Below, one piece after another: positions 19,347-29,160 of a stretch of 64,000 bases of DNA. The notes under the pieces are model-generated. The model had not been told where the DNA came from. It saw nothing but the letters and a program-made list of their open reading frames with translations, and searched no databases. The position numbers and the translations under genes were made by a program. Numbering within the stretch: position 1 is the stretch's first letter; every line of letters starts with the position of its first letter. Origin of the DNA: Phycisphaerales bacterium (GTDB taxonomy: Bacteria > Planctomycetota > Phycisphaerae > Phycisphaerales > UBA1924); NCBI GenBank assembly GCA_016709445.1, contig JADJMV010000004.1, forward strand, positions 62,001 through 126,000. Direction: 5' to 3'.

Positions 19347-20588
19347 TCACGTGCCAAATGCCGCCTCGATCTCATCCAGGCCCACCCCGAGCACCCGCCG
19401 GGCCACCGCGTCCAGGGCCGTCCGGTCGCCCTGGAGGTGGATCGTTCGGCTGACGTGCGTCCCCGACTCACCCGGCTTCAGGGCCAACGCGGGACTGGAG
19501 GTCTCGATCTCGTAGAACCCGCCGAGCGCCTTTCCGCCGGGAGTCGTCGGACCATCGTTGTAGCTGTTGATCACGTCGCCACCGAAAGGCCTGTCCTGGA
19601 TCTCCCACATCGAATTCACGTAGTCCGTCACGCCCGGACCCGGCGAGTCGTACTGCACGATCGTCAGGAGCCCCAGATCCGCATCCCACGAGCCGGCCAC
19701 GGGTGTGGCACGCGCCGGCGGCAGGCCGACCTTGCTGCGGTACTGCGTGTCGCCCCTGAAGAAGAACACGTTCTTCGCCCGCTTGAGCCGCTCCGCGGGC
19801 ACCTTCCCGAAATACTCGTCATTGATGTAGGTGCCGAGTTCCGCCTCCGAACCCGCGCGATACGGCAGCACGATCGTGGTGTGAGGCCCCGGATTGAACA
19901 TCCCGAGCAGCCAGATCGAGACCAGCCCCTTGTCCTTGGTCCAGGCATTGGCGCCGGTGTTGGTCACACGGTTGCGCGTCTCATACCCCACCGCCTTCAT
20001 CGAGCCGACCGGCCCATGGATCACCGACGCGATCTTCGAATTGTCGAGCAACTCAATGTCGCGGTTGATCCGCAGGTCAAAGCGAGTCCCGGAATAGTTC
20101 ACCAGCGACGCCGAACGCTCGAAGCGAGCCACCGTGCTCGACGAATCCACCAGCCGGAATGGCTCCGAATCAATCACCGGCGGAGTCTGCCAGTCGTCGA
20201 GATTGAACCCGGCGCCGGGCGGGAAGAACAACGCGAACTGCCCGCCCTCCGGCCCCAGCCAGAAGCGGTTCTCCCCACCGAATGCATTGATGTGCGGCTG
20301 CAACTCACCCGACGCGATCAGGTCGTGATTGAGGAACCCGCAACTCACCCCCGAATCGCCCGTCGGCGACGAGGTCATCACACGCCCCTGGTAATCAGCC
20401 ACCACCGCCACCCGCGGCCCGTGCGGGTCGGCCCCGAGCACGATCGTGGAGTCCGTATTCGCCTTCAAAAAGGCCGCGTCGCTCCCGAACGTGCGGTGCG
20501 AACCTGCGCACCCGCCCAGTGACTGTGCCATCAGCAGCCCCGTGAGTATTCCCGCGCCGCGAAAGAACCCGTTCGTGTGCCTGTGCAT
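19347..20588 (-). CDS. DUF6786-like lipoprotein
   Basis: 413-residue lipoprotein: a hydrophobic leader (GAGILTGLLMAQSLGG) runs into a Gly-Cys lipobox at about residue 27. The rest is beta-rich, with FGGENRFWLGPEGGQFALFF, NRVTNTGANAW and WEIQDRPFGGDVINSYNDG, which I recognise as the DUF6786 family, proteins with a galactose-mutarotase-like appearance found in carbohydrate loci. Assignment to that family is from memory of its pattern and is moderately certain. The ATG at 20588, preceded by AAGGGG, is preferred over a TTG two codons upstream. A sugar-binding or epimerase-like role would fit the nearby glycosidases but is unproven. Confidence 0.65.
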   Translation of the reverse strand: MHRHTNGFFRGAGILTGLLMAQSLGGCAGSHRTFGSDAAFLKANTDSTIVLGADPHGPRVAVVADYQGRVMTSSPTGDSGVSCGFLNHDLIASGELQPHINAFGGENRFWLGPEGGQFALFFPPGAGFNLDDWQTPPVIDSEPFRLVDSSSTVARFERSASLVNYSGTRFDLRINRDIELLDNSKIASVIHGPVGSMKAVGYETRNRVTNTGANAWTKDKGLVSIWLLGMFNPGPHTTIVLPYRAGSEAELGTYINDEYFGKVPAERLKRAKNVFFFRGDTQYRSKVGLPPARATPVAGSWDADLGLLTIVQYDSPGPGVTDYVNSMWEIQDRPFGGDVINSYNDGPTTPGGKALGGFYEIETSSPALALKPGESGTHVSRTIHLQGDRTALDAVARRVLGVGLDEIEAAFGT

Positions 20589-20713
20589 GACCAAACCCCT
20601 TGTGCGTGAGCGGGCAGACTACCAGGAATCTGCACCGAGCGGTGGCCTCGCCTACCCCGAGGAATAGACTGACCCCGGGGGAGATTCCGAAAGGGGGCAG
20701 CCAGAGCCCGGAC

Positions 20714-22979
20714 ATGACCACGACCCAAACCCCGACCACCACCGACAGCGCCGAACTCCGCATCGAGGGGATGCACTGCGCAGCCTGTGTCGGACGGGTC
20801 GAGCAAGCTTTGCGCTCGACCCAGGGCGTCCACGCCGCCGAGGTCAACCTCGCAGGAGGGACCGCCCGCATCCGCGGCACACAACTCGACCCACAGGCTC
20901 TCGCCAACGCCGTCCGCCAATCCGGCTACCAGGCCACGCCGCTCGTCCGCCGGGAATCGCTCTCCGAGCGGAGGGCCGCCCTCGAACGGCGGGTGACCCA
21001 GGCCGCCCACCGGTGGAAATGGCGAGTGATCGTCGGCGCCGCCGTGTGGGCCCCGCTCGAAACCCTCCACTGGCTCGGCAAGCCGCTCGGGATCGACCCC
21101 CACGCCGGCACTTGGCTCTGGGTCACCGTCGTCGCGGCCTCGATGGCCCTGGTCTACGTCGGGAGCGCCTTCTTCGTCTCCGCGGCCAAGGCGGCCCGCG
21201 CTCGCTCGACCAACATGGACACGCTCGTCTCCATCGGCGCCGCCGCCGCCTTCCTGCTCTCGGTCGCCAATCTCATCCGCATGCTCCGCGGCGACGGCCA
21301 CCCCCCACTCTACTTCACCGAGGCCGCGGGCCTGCTCACGCTCATCAGCCTGGGCCACTGGCTCGAGGCGCACATGACCGCCCGCGCCGGCGTCGCCCTG
21401 CGCGAGCTGCTCAGTCTCCAACCCGACGAGGTCACCCGGCTCAGCGGCCCGCACGATCAGTCCGGCGAGACGATCCGTTCCGAATCCGTCCAGCCGGACG
21501 ACCTCGTGCTCGTCCGCCCCGGCGAGCGCGTCGCGATCGATGGTGAGATCGTGGAGGGAGAGTCCTCCCTCGATGAATCGGTCGTCACCGGCGAGTCGAT
21601 CCCCGTCGATCGAGCCCCCGGCGCACCCGTCATCGCCGGGAGCATGAACCTCAGCGGGCGCCTGGTCGTCCGTGCCACCGCCGATGGCGCCTCCACAACC
21701 CTCGCACGCATCGCCGAGATCGTCCTCAACGCCCAGTCGGGCAAGACCCGGATCCAGCGCACCGCCGACAAGGTCGCCTCCATCTTCGTGCCCGCGGTCC
21801 TGGGCGTCGCGCTCCTCACATTCCTCGCGTGGGGCCTCATCGGCGGCCTCTGGCTCGACGGCATCGTCAACGCCACCACCGTGCTCGTCATCTCCTGCCC
21901 CTGCGCGCTCGGGCTCGCCGCCCCCACCGCCGTCATGGTCGCCTCCGGCGCCGCGAGCCGACGCGGCATCCTGATCCGCTCCGCCTCCGCGCTCGAACGC
22001 CTCGCCGGGGTCCACGCCATCGCGTTCGACAAGACCGGCACGCTCACCCACGGCAAGCCCCGCGTCGTAGAAGCCGAGGACGAGCCGCTCGCCCTCGCCG
22101 CATCCATCGCCGGCGCCTCGACCCACCCGCTCTCGCGCGCCATCGTCGAGGCCGCCCGGGACAGGGGCCTGGAAACCCCGAAGGCCGGCATGATCAGCGA
22201 GGCCCCCGGCGTCGGCCTAGGGGGCATGGTGCGCGGCGCCCGCGTCGAGGTCATCTCCTCCGACCGCGCTCGCGAGCGGGGCCTCCAGGTGCCCCCGATG
22301 CCCGACGACGCCAGCGTGAGCGTGGTCGTCCGCGACGGCGACGTCCTCGGCGCCATCGCCTTCCGGGATGAGCCCCGCGACGATGCGCCGCGCCTGATCG
22401 ACGCCCTCCGCGCAGGCGGCATCGAGCCCTCGCTGCTCTCCGGCGACCGCAGCGAAGTCGTCCGCGCCTTCGCGCAGCGCCTGCGAATCGCCCCCGAAAA
22501 CGCCCGCGGCGCCCTCACCCCCGAAGACAAGGCCAGCCTCATCCGGAACCGCACAGCGGAGCAGGGCCCAACCGCCATGATCGGCGACGGCATCAACGAC
22601 GCCGCCGCCCTCGCGGAGGCCGAGGCCGCCGGAGGCGTCGGCATCGCCATGGGCACCGGGCGCCAATGTCGCCATCGAGAGCGCGGGCATCGTCATCCCC
22701 GGCGACCGACTCCACGCCATCGAAGAACTCTTCGAGATCTCCCGACGCACCATGCGGACGATCCGCCAGAATCTGGGGCTCAGCTTCGGCTACAACGCCC
22801 TGGCCATCCCCGCCGCGGCCCTCGGCCTGCTCGGCGAGCACGGACCCATCTACGCCGCGCTCGCGATGGGCTTGAGCGACTTCTCGGTGCTCGGCAACTC
22901 CCTCCGGCTCGCCGCCAAGCTCCGCCGCGACGCGCGAGAAGCTCACGACCCCGCTCCCGAGAGCCCCCGAAACCGCTAG
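20714..22979 (+). CDS. copA: Copper-translocating P1B-type ATPase, frameshifted
   Basis: Heavy-metal-exporting P-type ATPase in the inner membrane. One N-terminal HMA domain (IEGMHCAACVGRVEQALRS, residues ~15-75) is followed by membrane helices, the actuator TGES (VVTGESIPVDRAPG), the channel motif SCPCALGLAAPTAVM whose CPC indicates Cu+ or Ag+, the phosphorylation site DKTGTLTHGKP, a Thr-His-Pro-Leu motif, and GDGINDAAALAEA. After GVGIAMGTG the frame breaks. Deleting one G of the GGG at 22658-22660 gives GTGANVAIESAGIVIPGD and the last two helices through to the stop at 22977-22979, 754 residues in all. A TAGACT box is at 20665-20670. It converges with GH95 and shares a CTAG stop overlap. 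Confidence 0.92.
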
Positions 22980-25918
22980 CGCACCGGCACCACCCGGTAC
23001 ACGCCGCCGACGACCGTGTCAAAGCTCGCCACGTCGTCGGGCCCGCTCGTCGCCACCTCTTCCCCACCCTTGGCCAGCACGCGGCAAGCCCGCGGGCACC
23101 ACAGCCGACACGCCGTCCCGGAGAGCGACCGCAACTCCGCCGCCACGATCTCGCCATCGTTCCACACGATGTCGATCTCGAAGGCGCCCCTTGCCCGGAG
23201 CCCCCGGACCACCCCCGATTCCCAGGCACTCGGCAGGGCGGGCAGCAGGCGGATGAGCGGCCGGTCTATCTCCCCCTCATGGCTCTGGAGCAACATCTCC
23301 GCGATGCCCGCCGTGCCGCCGAAGTTCCCGTCGATCTGGAAGGGCGGGTGGTTGTCGAAGAGGTTCGGCAGCGTGCTCTTCGAGAGGAGCTGCACCAGAT
23401 TCTCGTGCGCCGTTTCCCCGTCGTGGAGTCTCGCAAAGAAATTGATGATCCACGCGCGGCTCCAGCCCGTATGCCCGCCGCCGTGCGCGAGGCGGTAGTC
23501 GAGCGTCTTCCTCGCCGCCGCCAGCATCTCCGGCGAGCCATCGAGCGTGAACTCGTGCCCGGGGTGCAGCCCGAACAGGTGCGACATGTGCCGGTGCCCC
23601 GGCTCCGGCTCGTCATACGGCTTGTCCCACTCGAGCAGCCGCCCGTCCGGCCCGATCCGCGTCGGCGACAGCTTGGCCAGCGCCGCCCTCGCCCGATGCA
23701 CGAACTCGTCGTCGATCCCCAGCACGCCGGCCGCCTCCACCGCATTCGTCAGGTTGTCCCACGCGATCTGCTGGTCCATCGCCGGCCCCATGCTCGCGTG
23801 GAGCACGCGCCCGCTCTCGTCCCGGTACGCGTTCTCGGGCGAGGTCGTCGGGCCCGAGACCAGCAGCCCGGTCGCGGGGTCCTCAGTCAGCCAGTCGAGC
23901 AGAAACTCCGCCGACTCCTTGATCACCGGGTAGCCCGTCTTCTCCAGGAATTCCCGATCTCGCGTGAAGCGGTAGTGCTCCATGAAGTGCTGCGTGCACC
24001 ACGCCCCGCCCGTCACCCACATGCCCCACACCACCTGACCCGATGGCCACGTCCACAGCCAGGCGTCGGTCACGTGCCCGGCCGCCCAGCCGCCGCAGCC
24101 CAGCGCCGCCGCCGTCCGACGCCCATCCGCGCGGAGCCGGTCGATAAACGCGAGCATGGGCTCGGCGCACTCCGAGAGGTTCGCGACCTCCGCGGGCCAG
24201 TAGTTCATCTGCAGGTTGATGTTGGTGTGGTAGTCCGCGTTCCACGGCGCCTCCATCTGCTCGTTCCAGATACCCTGCAGATTCGCCGGCATGTCGCCCG
24301 GTCTTGAGGAAGCGATCAGCAAGTAACGACCGTACTGGAAATACAGCGCCTCCAGGCCAGCGTCCGGCCGCCCCGCCCCCACCAGCGCCAGCCGCTGATC
24401 GGTCGGCATGTCCACCCGCCCGGGCCCCACATCCAGCAGCACCCGCCGGAAGAGCTGCTGGTGGTCCGCGACGTGCTCCCGGACGAGCGTCATCCAGTCC
24501 TTCGCCGCCGCGGCGTCGAGAATCGTCGCACACGCCCCCCCCAGATCGCGCGCGAGCGGCGCGGCCGGGTCTGCGATGTTGTAGTCCGTCGCCGCCGTGA
24601 TCAGCAGCACCGCCTCCGACGCCCCCTCCACACGCACGCCTCCCTCCACCGCGTGCACCTGGCCCTCCGTCGCGATCACGCGCAGCCGCCCCTCGAAACG
24701 CACGCCCTCGTGCCCATCGGCCTGGTGCGCCCGGCCCCGGATGGCCATCCCGTCCTCGCCCAGAGCGACCCGCTCGACCCCGCCCTCCCGATCGAGCGAC
24801 GCGGTGAAAGTCAGCCCCTCCGGCGCATCGGTCTTCAGCTGCACCACCACCGCGTCCGCGGGATGGCTCGCGAACACCCGACGCAGGTGCAGCGACCCAT
24901 CGATCACACACGCCGTCGTCGAGATCGCGTGCTCCAGGTCAAGACCCCGCCGATACGCCGTGCACTCACCCAGCCCCTCGAACCGGATCCGCAGATCGCC
25001 CAGGGGCTGGTAGCTCCGCGGCGAGATCCGCTCCGCCAGCACCCTCTCCTGCAGCAGCGCCTCGCCCCGATCGGCCTGGCCGCCAAAGAAGAGCTCGCGC
25101 GCCTCAGCAACCGCCTCGGCAGCGCCCTCCCGCTGCTCCGGATACGGCGGCCCCGCCCAGATCGTGTCCTCATTGAGCTGCACCCGCTCCTCGGAGACCC
25201 CGCCAAAGTCCATCGCCCCCAACCGCCCGCTCCCGAGCGGGAGCGCCTCGGTCCAGGTCGACGCCGGCCGGCAGTACCACATCGTCAGCTCGCGCGGCGG
25301 CACCGCACGGGCCAGCCGCGGATCCCCCGCCCGCGTGCGCATCCGCTTCGCCAGCGCCGAGAGCTGCGCATCGATCTCCGGGGACGCCCACCCCTCATCG
25401 TCTCCCGCCCGGATTCGCCACGCCGTGAGCACCCGGACCTCGTCGCCCGGCCCCAGCAGCATCGGTGCACCCGAAGTCAGCCCGCCCGCGCCCCCGCTGT
25501 CGAAGACGCGGATCGCGATCGTGTTGGTCTCGCCCGCCCGCACCGCCTCCGCCGGGATGTTGTACGACCGCGCCTGGTTCCACGCAGTCGCCCCGCCCGG
25601 CCCCATGCCGCCCGCGCCCCCGATCCGAACCCCGTTGAAGAACGAATCATCCGCGTCGTCGATGCCCGGGCAGAGCAGCCTCAGACCCACGCCGCCCCAA
25701 TTCGCCGGGATATCCACCCCGGTCTGGTACCAGGCAAACCCATCCAGCGTCGCGAAATCGCCGCCAAGGGTCTCCCACGCCGCCGGCGCCCCGATCTCCC
25801 GCCAGGGAGACCCCGCCGCCGCCCCGGCGTCGGCCTGCCCGAAGGCCGCCGAGCCCGACCCGACCTGCACCCCCACCATCACCCCAACCAACGCCCCGAC
25901 CAGCTCGCGGATCTTCAT
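22976..25918 (-). CDS. GH95 family glycoside hydrolase (alpha-L-fucosidase type)
   Basis: 980-residue secreted enzyme. Residues ~1-35 are a signal peptide. About 160 residues then form a beta-jelly-roll module (WYQTGVDIPANWGG, DSFFNGVRIGG) of the kind seen at the N terminus of GH2 enzymes. The GH95 core starts near residue 215 (WYCRPASTWTEALPLGSGR, VQLNEDTIWAGPP) and carries NADYHTNINLQMNYWPAE (the Asn pair), SGPTTSPENAY (general-acid Glu) and IDGNFGGTAGIAEMLLQS (catalytic Asp region). Characterised GH95 members remove alpha-1,2-linked L-fucose or L-galactose from glycans. The extra N-terminal module makes this protein ~180 residues longer than a minimal GH95. A TATCGT box lies six bases before the ATG at 25918. 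Confidence 0.92.
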   Translation of the reverse strand: MKIRELVGALVGVMVGVQVGSGSAAFGQADAGAAAGSPWREIGAPAAWETLGGDFATLDGFAWYQTGVDIPANWGGVGLRLLCPGIDDADDSFFNGVRIGGAGGMGPGGATAWNQARSYNIPAEAVRAGETNTIAIRVFDSGGAGGLTSGAPMLLGPGDEVRVLTAWRIRAGDDEGWASPEIDAQLSALAKRMRTRAGDPRLARAVPPRELTMWYCRPASTWTEALPLGSGRLGAMDFGGVSEERVQLNEDTIWAGPPYPEQREGAAEAVAEARELFFGGQADRGEALLQERVLAERISPRSYQPLGDLRIRFEGLGECTAYRRGLDLEHAISTTACVIDGSLHLRRVFASHPADAVVVQLKTDAPEGLTFTASLDREGGVERVALGEDGMAIRGRAHQADGHEGVRFEGRLRVIATEGQVHAVEGGVRVEGASEAVLLITAATDYNIADPAAPLARDLGGACATILDAAAAKDWMTLVREHVADHQQLFRRVLLDVGPGRVDMPTDQRLALVGAGRPDAGLEALYFQYGRYLLIASSRPGDMPANLQGIWNEQMEAPWNADYHTNINLQMNYWPAEVANLSECAEPMLAFIDRLRADGRRTAAALGCGGWAAGHVTDAWLWTWPSGQVVWGMWVTGGAWCTQHFMEHYRFTRDREFLEKTGYPVIKESAEFLLDWLTEDPATGLLVSGPTTSPENAYRDESGRVLHASMGPAMDQQIAWDNLTNAVEAAGVLGIDDEFVHRARAALAKLSPTRIGPDGRLLEWDKPYDEPEPGHRHMSHLFGLHPGHEFTLDGSPEMLAAARKTLDYRLAHGGGHTGWSRAWIINFFARLHDGETAHENLVQLLSKSTLPNLFDNHPPFQIDGNFGGTAGIAEMLLQSHEGEIDRPLIRLLPALPSAWESGVVRGLRARGAFEIDIVWNDGEIVAAELRSLSGTACRLWCPRACRVLAKGGEEVATSGPDDVASFDTVVGGVYRVVPVR

Positions 25919-25924
25919 GCCGCC

Positions 25925-25930
25925 ACGATA
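25925..25930 (-). promoter_or_regulatory. Candidate -10 box, GH95 gene
   Basis: TATCGT on the minus strand, six bases before the ATG at 25918. No good Shine-Dalgarno is present, so a leaderless transcript is possible. The same hexamer precedes the gene at 53985 by seven bases. Confidence 0.35.
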
Positions 25931-25955
25931 CCAGCCCACCGCCCGCCCGTCGGAA

Positions 25956-27203
25956 TCAGCCGCCCGAATCCGGATCCTTGCTCTCCAGCGACGGCACGAT
26001 CACCGGCTCATCCTCCCCGTTGTCCGTCGGCCAAGCGTTCGCGCCGGGCGCCGCCTCGGGGACGGGTGCTTCCGCCTTGGCCTCCTCGGTCAGGTCCGCC
26101 AGATGCTTGCGGAACGAAGCCGCCTGATACTCCGGGATCTGGTAGAGCCAACCACCGAGCTTCGAGTTGAGGTCCGAAGCCTCCTTCTGCGTGGCCGCCG
26201 ACTTGTCCGCATCGTCGCCCGCTTCCTTGGGCTTCTCGCCGCCCGCCTCAGCCGCGGTGTCCTTGGCCGCATCGCTTCCCGCCGCCGCGGGCTCGGGCTG
26301 CTCCGGCGTCGGAGGGGCGACGTATTCGGCCACGAAGGATGCCCACGTCTTGCCGTCGACTTGCCAGGTCTTCACCGTGAGGTGAAGCCCGTCGGTCGTC
26401 TCGTACACCGCGTCCGTCGCGTCGCCAAGCTCCATGCCCGGCGCATCGGCCCTCCGCACATCATCAAAGCGCAGATACGCCAGCGCACTGGCCGGTGCGC
26501 CCAATTCGCCCGCGCCCTTCGGTGTGCGTCCTTCCGGCAGATCGGCGAGCGTGTAGTTGCTCCCGCCCTGCTCGCGCTCGAGGCGCACGACCTCACCATC
26601 CGGGTGCGTGATCGTGACCCGCGTCACCCGATCACGCGGGATCCGGATCAGTTCGCGATCCACCCACTGCATCGGATCGGTGGCCGGGCTCGCCTTGCCC
26701 TCGGCCAGCCAGGTCTGGGGGTCGGAGGCGACGCGAACATACCGCTGGCTGCTGCTCCCCCCCGCCACCTCGTTCCCGAGGATGACCCGCGCGATCTGAC
26801 CCCCGGATGCGTCCTTGAGCTCGACCGACACCGCGTCGTTCTCTTCCGTTGGATCGCCGAGCCCCAGCCGTGCGTAGCGGGCCGAGTCCGTCGTCTTGCG
26901 CTCGCGGGGCTTGAGGTCCGCCAACTCGACCAACGCGCTCTTGACCGACTCGAACCTGGCCGGATACCCCGCCGCCGATGCCACCACCCACTCGCCGTCC
27001 CGGCGGGACAACGACACGCTCTTGCCCTTGCTCGCGATATCGATCGACGCGACGTCGTTGATCTTGTCCGACAGCCCGGGCACCACACGTTCCGGCAGCT
27101 CCGGGGGCTTGGCGCCCGCCGAGCCGAACCGCTGCGCGGCGAACGCCCCCACCACCACCACGACCGTCGCGACCAGCAGAATCTTCAGCGTCTTTGCGTT
27201 CAT
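25956..27203 (-). CDS. DUF4340 domain protein, ABC operon partner
   Basis: 415-residue protein with one N-terminal membrane anchor (TLKILLVATVVVVVGAFAA) and a periplasmic DUF4340 region composed of repeated units such as VSLSRRDGEWVVASAAGYPA and ELADLKPRERKT. A charged Ala/Glu/Lys-rich low-complexity segment (about residues 290-340) separates it from a C-terminal segment. DUF4340 proteins regularly sit beside GldG-type ABC auxiliaries, as here: the gene begins 28 bases after gldG. Molecular role unknown; probably an extracytoplasmic component of the same transporter. The ATG at 27203, with GAGGGT upstream, is chosen over an open extension. Confidence 0.82.
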   Translation of the reverse strand: MNAKTLKILLVATVVVVVGAFAAQRFGSAGAKPPELPERVVPGLSDKINDVASIDIASKGKSVSLSRRDGEWVVASAAGYPARFESVKSALVELADLKPRERKTTDSARYARLGLGDPTEENDAVSVELKDASGGQIARVILGNEVAGGSSSQRYVRVASDPQTWLAEGKASPATDPMQWVDRELIRIPRDRVTRVTITHPDGEVVRLEREQGGSNYTLADLPEGRTPKGAGELGAPASALAYLRFDDVRRADAPGMELGDATDAVYETTDGLHLTVKTWQVDGKTWASFVAEYVAPPTPEQPEPAAAGSDAAKDTAAEAGGEKPKEAGDDADKSAATQKEASDLNSKLGGWLYQIPEYQAASFRKHLADLTEEAKAEAPVPEAAPGANAWPTDNGEDEPVIVPSLESKDPDSGG

Positions 27204-27231
27204 CTCGGCACCCTCGTCGGAAGGGACGGGT

Positions 27232-29145
27232 TCACGAAGCCCGGGCCTTGGACATCTGCGCCCGGTGGGCACGACGCCGCGCCGCGCGGGCGGCGGCCAG
27301 ACCCAGGGCGACGACGAATACAGCCAGCGGCGCGGCCGCGATGTTGACGATCTTCAGCTTCAGCCCCAGCTTCTCGACGTCCTTCTTCAGGTTGTAGTTC
27401 ACGTCGCGGAGCTGGTGGTTCGTGGCCGCGAGCTCATCCTGGAACTTCTGGATCTCCTTCTCCTGCTCCGGCGTCAGGATCATCCCGCCCTGGTCGGGCC
27501 GGGCCTTCTGGAGATCGGCGATCCGCTGCTCGGCCTGGCGTCGCTTCTCCTGGAGTGTCTGCGCCTCCGCCAGATACTTCTGCTCGGCGCGCGTCCGTAT
27601 GTCCTGCACCAGCGTGAACGGCCTCGTGAACGACCCCCGCGCCCGCACGCTGATCAGATCGTTCGACCCGGTCATATTGTCCACCGCGTTCACCAGGAAG
27701 TTGCCGTTGTCCGAGAGCTGCTGGTACCCCAGCACCATCCCCCCGACACGGACCTCACGCACCCACATCGGGTCGGTCAGCATGTCCACGTCGGCCACCA
27801 CGATCACGTTGATGTCCCCGACTCTCGGAGCCGATGCCGTCTCCGGCGCCGGCGGGCCCGCCGCATCCGTCCCCGCCGGGGAGGCGCCCGATCCGAACGC
27901 GCTCTTGGCGGTCCCCGTGAGCCTCGCCGCCAGCGTCAGCGGCGAGCCGCGGCTGACGAAGTTCGCGATCAGCTGGTTCTGATCCGCGAACATCGAGACC
28001 TGCTGCGCATCCAGCAGCATCGAATCGTTCGAGGTCGAGAAGAGCGGCGTGAACGTCGTCCCGGCCCCCTCGACCGGCGTGACCGACCCCGCAACCCCGA
28101 GCTGCAGCCGCCCGAGCGAGCCCGTCACCGCGTCCTCGTGGTTCATCTCCTCGGGCAGGATCCCCAGGTACTGCACATACGAGGTGACCCGGCCGTCCCG
28201 CCCCTGGCCCTGCAACGCCAGCTTCGTGTCGGCCGCGACCTGGCCCGGCTCGACCTTCGCCCCCCACACCTCGAGGAGCTGGTTGAGATCGCTCGACCGA
28301 TCCGCCTGCATCGCGGCCATCGGGTTCTGCTCCGCACCCGGCGGCAGGTCCGCGTCGCACGCCGGATCCACAAACACGATCGCCCGCCCGCCCCCGATCA
28401 CGTAATCGTCGATCGCCCGCAGCGCCGGCTCGGCGAAGTGCTTGGGGTGGATCACCAGCAGCACGCTCGTGTCCTTCGGGATCTCGGGCGTTTCAGGCTG
28501 CACGCTCACGACCTCGAACATCGACCGCAGCTCGGTCATGATCTGCCACGGCTTCGACGGCTGCGAGCCCGGGAACGAGGGACCCCCATCGACCGGGAGC
28601 GAACTCATCACCGCGACCTTCTTCTTCTCCGGGTTCGCCAGGTTGTAGACGAGCTTGCTCAGGTTGTACTCGAGGAACCGCTCCTCGCGGTCGTCGAAGA
28701 AGGGGATCGTCTCTCGCCCGTCGGTCGAGTTCACGCCCTGGAGGCCGAAGTAAAAGTCCGAGCCGTCGGGTGTCGCCAGCCCCTGGATTCCCGCACGCTG
28801 GGCCCGCTCCTCGCCCTCGGAGTACGGCTCGGGGTTCACGAACTCGAGCTTGATCTTGCCCCCCGAGATCAGGGCGTACTCCTCGAGCATCTCCCGCACC
28901 CGCTTCCCGTAGCTCTGCATCTGCGGATTCCCCGCCGCGAGATCCTCCGAGAAGAAGAGCGTCAGCGAGATGGGCTCATCCAGACCCTTCAGGATGTTCG
29001 TCGTGCCCTTGCTGAGCGTGTAGAGCTTGTTCTCCGTGAGGTCGATCCGCGCCCGGCGGAACGCCCGGTCGGCGCCGATATTCACCCCGAAGAACAGCAC
29101 GATCAGCAAGAGCAGGCTCACGATGGCGGCCTTGCGCGTGTCCAT
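27232..29145 (-). CDS. gldG: GldG-family ABC transporter auxiliary protein
   Basis: 637-residue membrane protein: an N-terminal helix (AAIVSLLLLIVLFFGVNIGA), a large extracytoplasmic domain (LTENKLYTLSKGTTNILKGL, then YALISGGKIKLEFVNPEPYS, and DYVIGGGRAIVFVDP), a coiled-coil rich in Gln/Glu near residues 535-600, and a C-terminal helix before a basic tail. This is the GldG/ABC_transp_aux architecture. In gliding Bacteroidota GldAFG form a transporter needed for motility; in other bacteria the export substrate is unknown. GGGAGG precedes the ATG. It follows the permease gene by 15 bases. Confidence 0.88.
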   Translation of the reverse strand: MDTRKAAIVSLLLLIVLFFGVNIGADRAFRRARIDLTENKLYTLSKGTTNILKGLDEPISLTLFFSEDLAAGNPQMQSYGKRVREMLEEYALISGGKIKLEFVNPEPYSEGEERAQRAGIQGLATPDGSDFYFGLQGVNSTDGRETIPFFDDREERFLEYNLSKLVYNLANPEKKKVAVMSSLPVDGGPSFPGSQPSKPWQIMTELRSMFEVVSVQPETPEIPKDTSVLLVIHPKHFAEPALRAIDDYVIGGGRAIVFVDPACDADLPPGAEQNPMAAMQADRSSDLNQLLEVWGAKVEPGQVAADTKLALQGQGRDGRVTSYVQYLGILPEEMNHEDAVTGSLGRLQLGVAGSVTPVEGAGTTFTPLFSTSNDSMLLDAQQVSMFADQNQLIANFVSRGSPLTLAARLTGTAKSAFGSGASPAGTDAAGPPAPETASAPRVGDINVIVVADVDMLTDPMWVREVRVGGMVLGYQQLSDNGNFLVNAVDNMTGSNDLISVRARGSFTRPFTLVQDIRTRAEQKYLAEAQTLQEKRRQAEQRIADLQKARPDQGGMILTPEQEKEIQKFQDELAATNHQLRDVNYNLKKDVEKLGLKLKIVNIAAAPLAVFVVALGLAAARAARRRAHRAQMSKARAS

Positions 29146-29160
29146 TTGCCCAACCCTCCC

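Noticed and set aside
22680..24307. Extension of the CopA frame over a further 540 codons
   Set aside because: Read-through in the wrong frame after the one-base insertion; it runs antisense to GH95 and is Arg/Pro junk.
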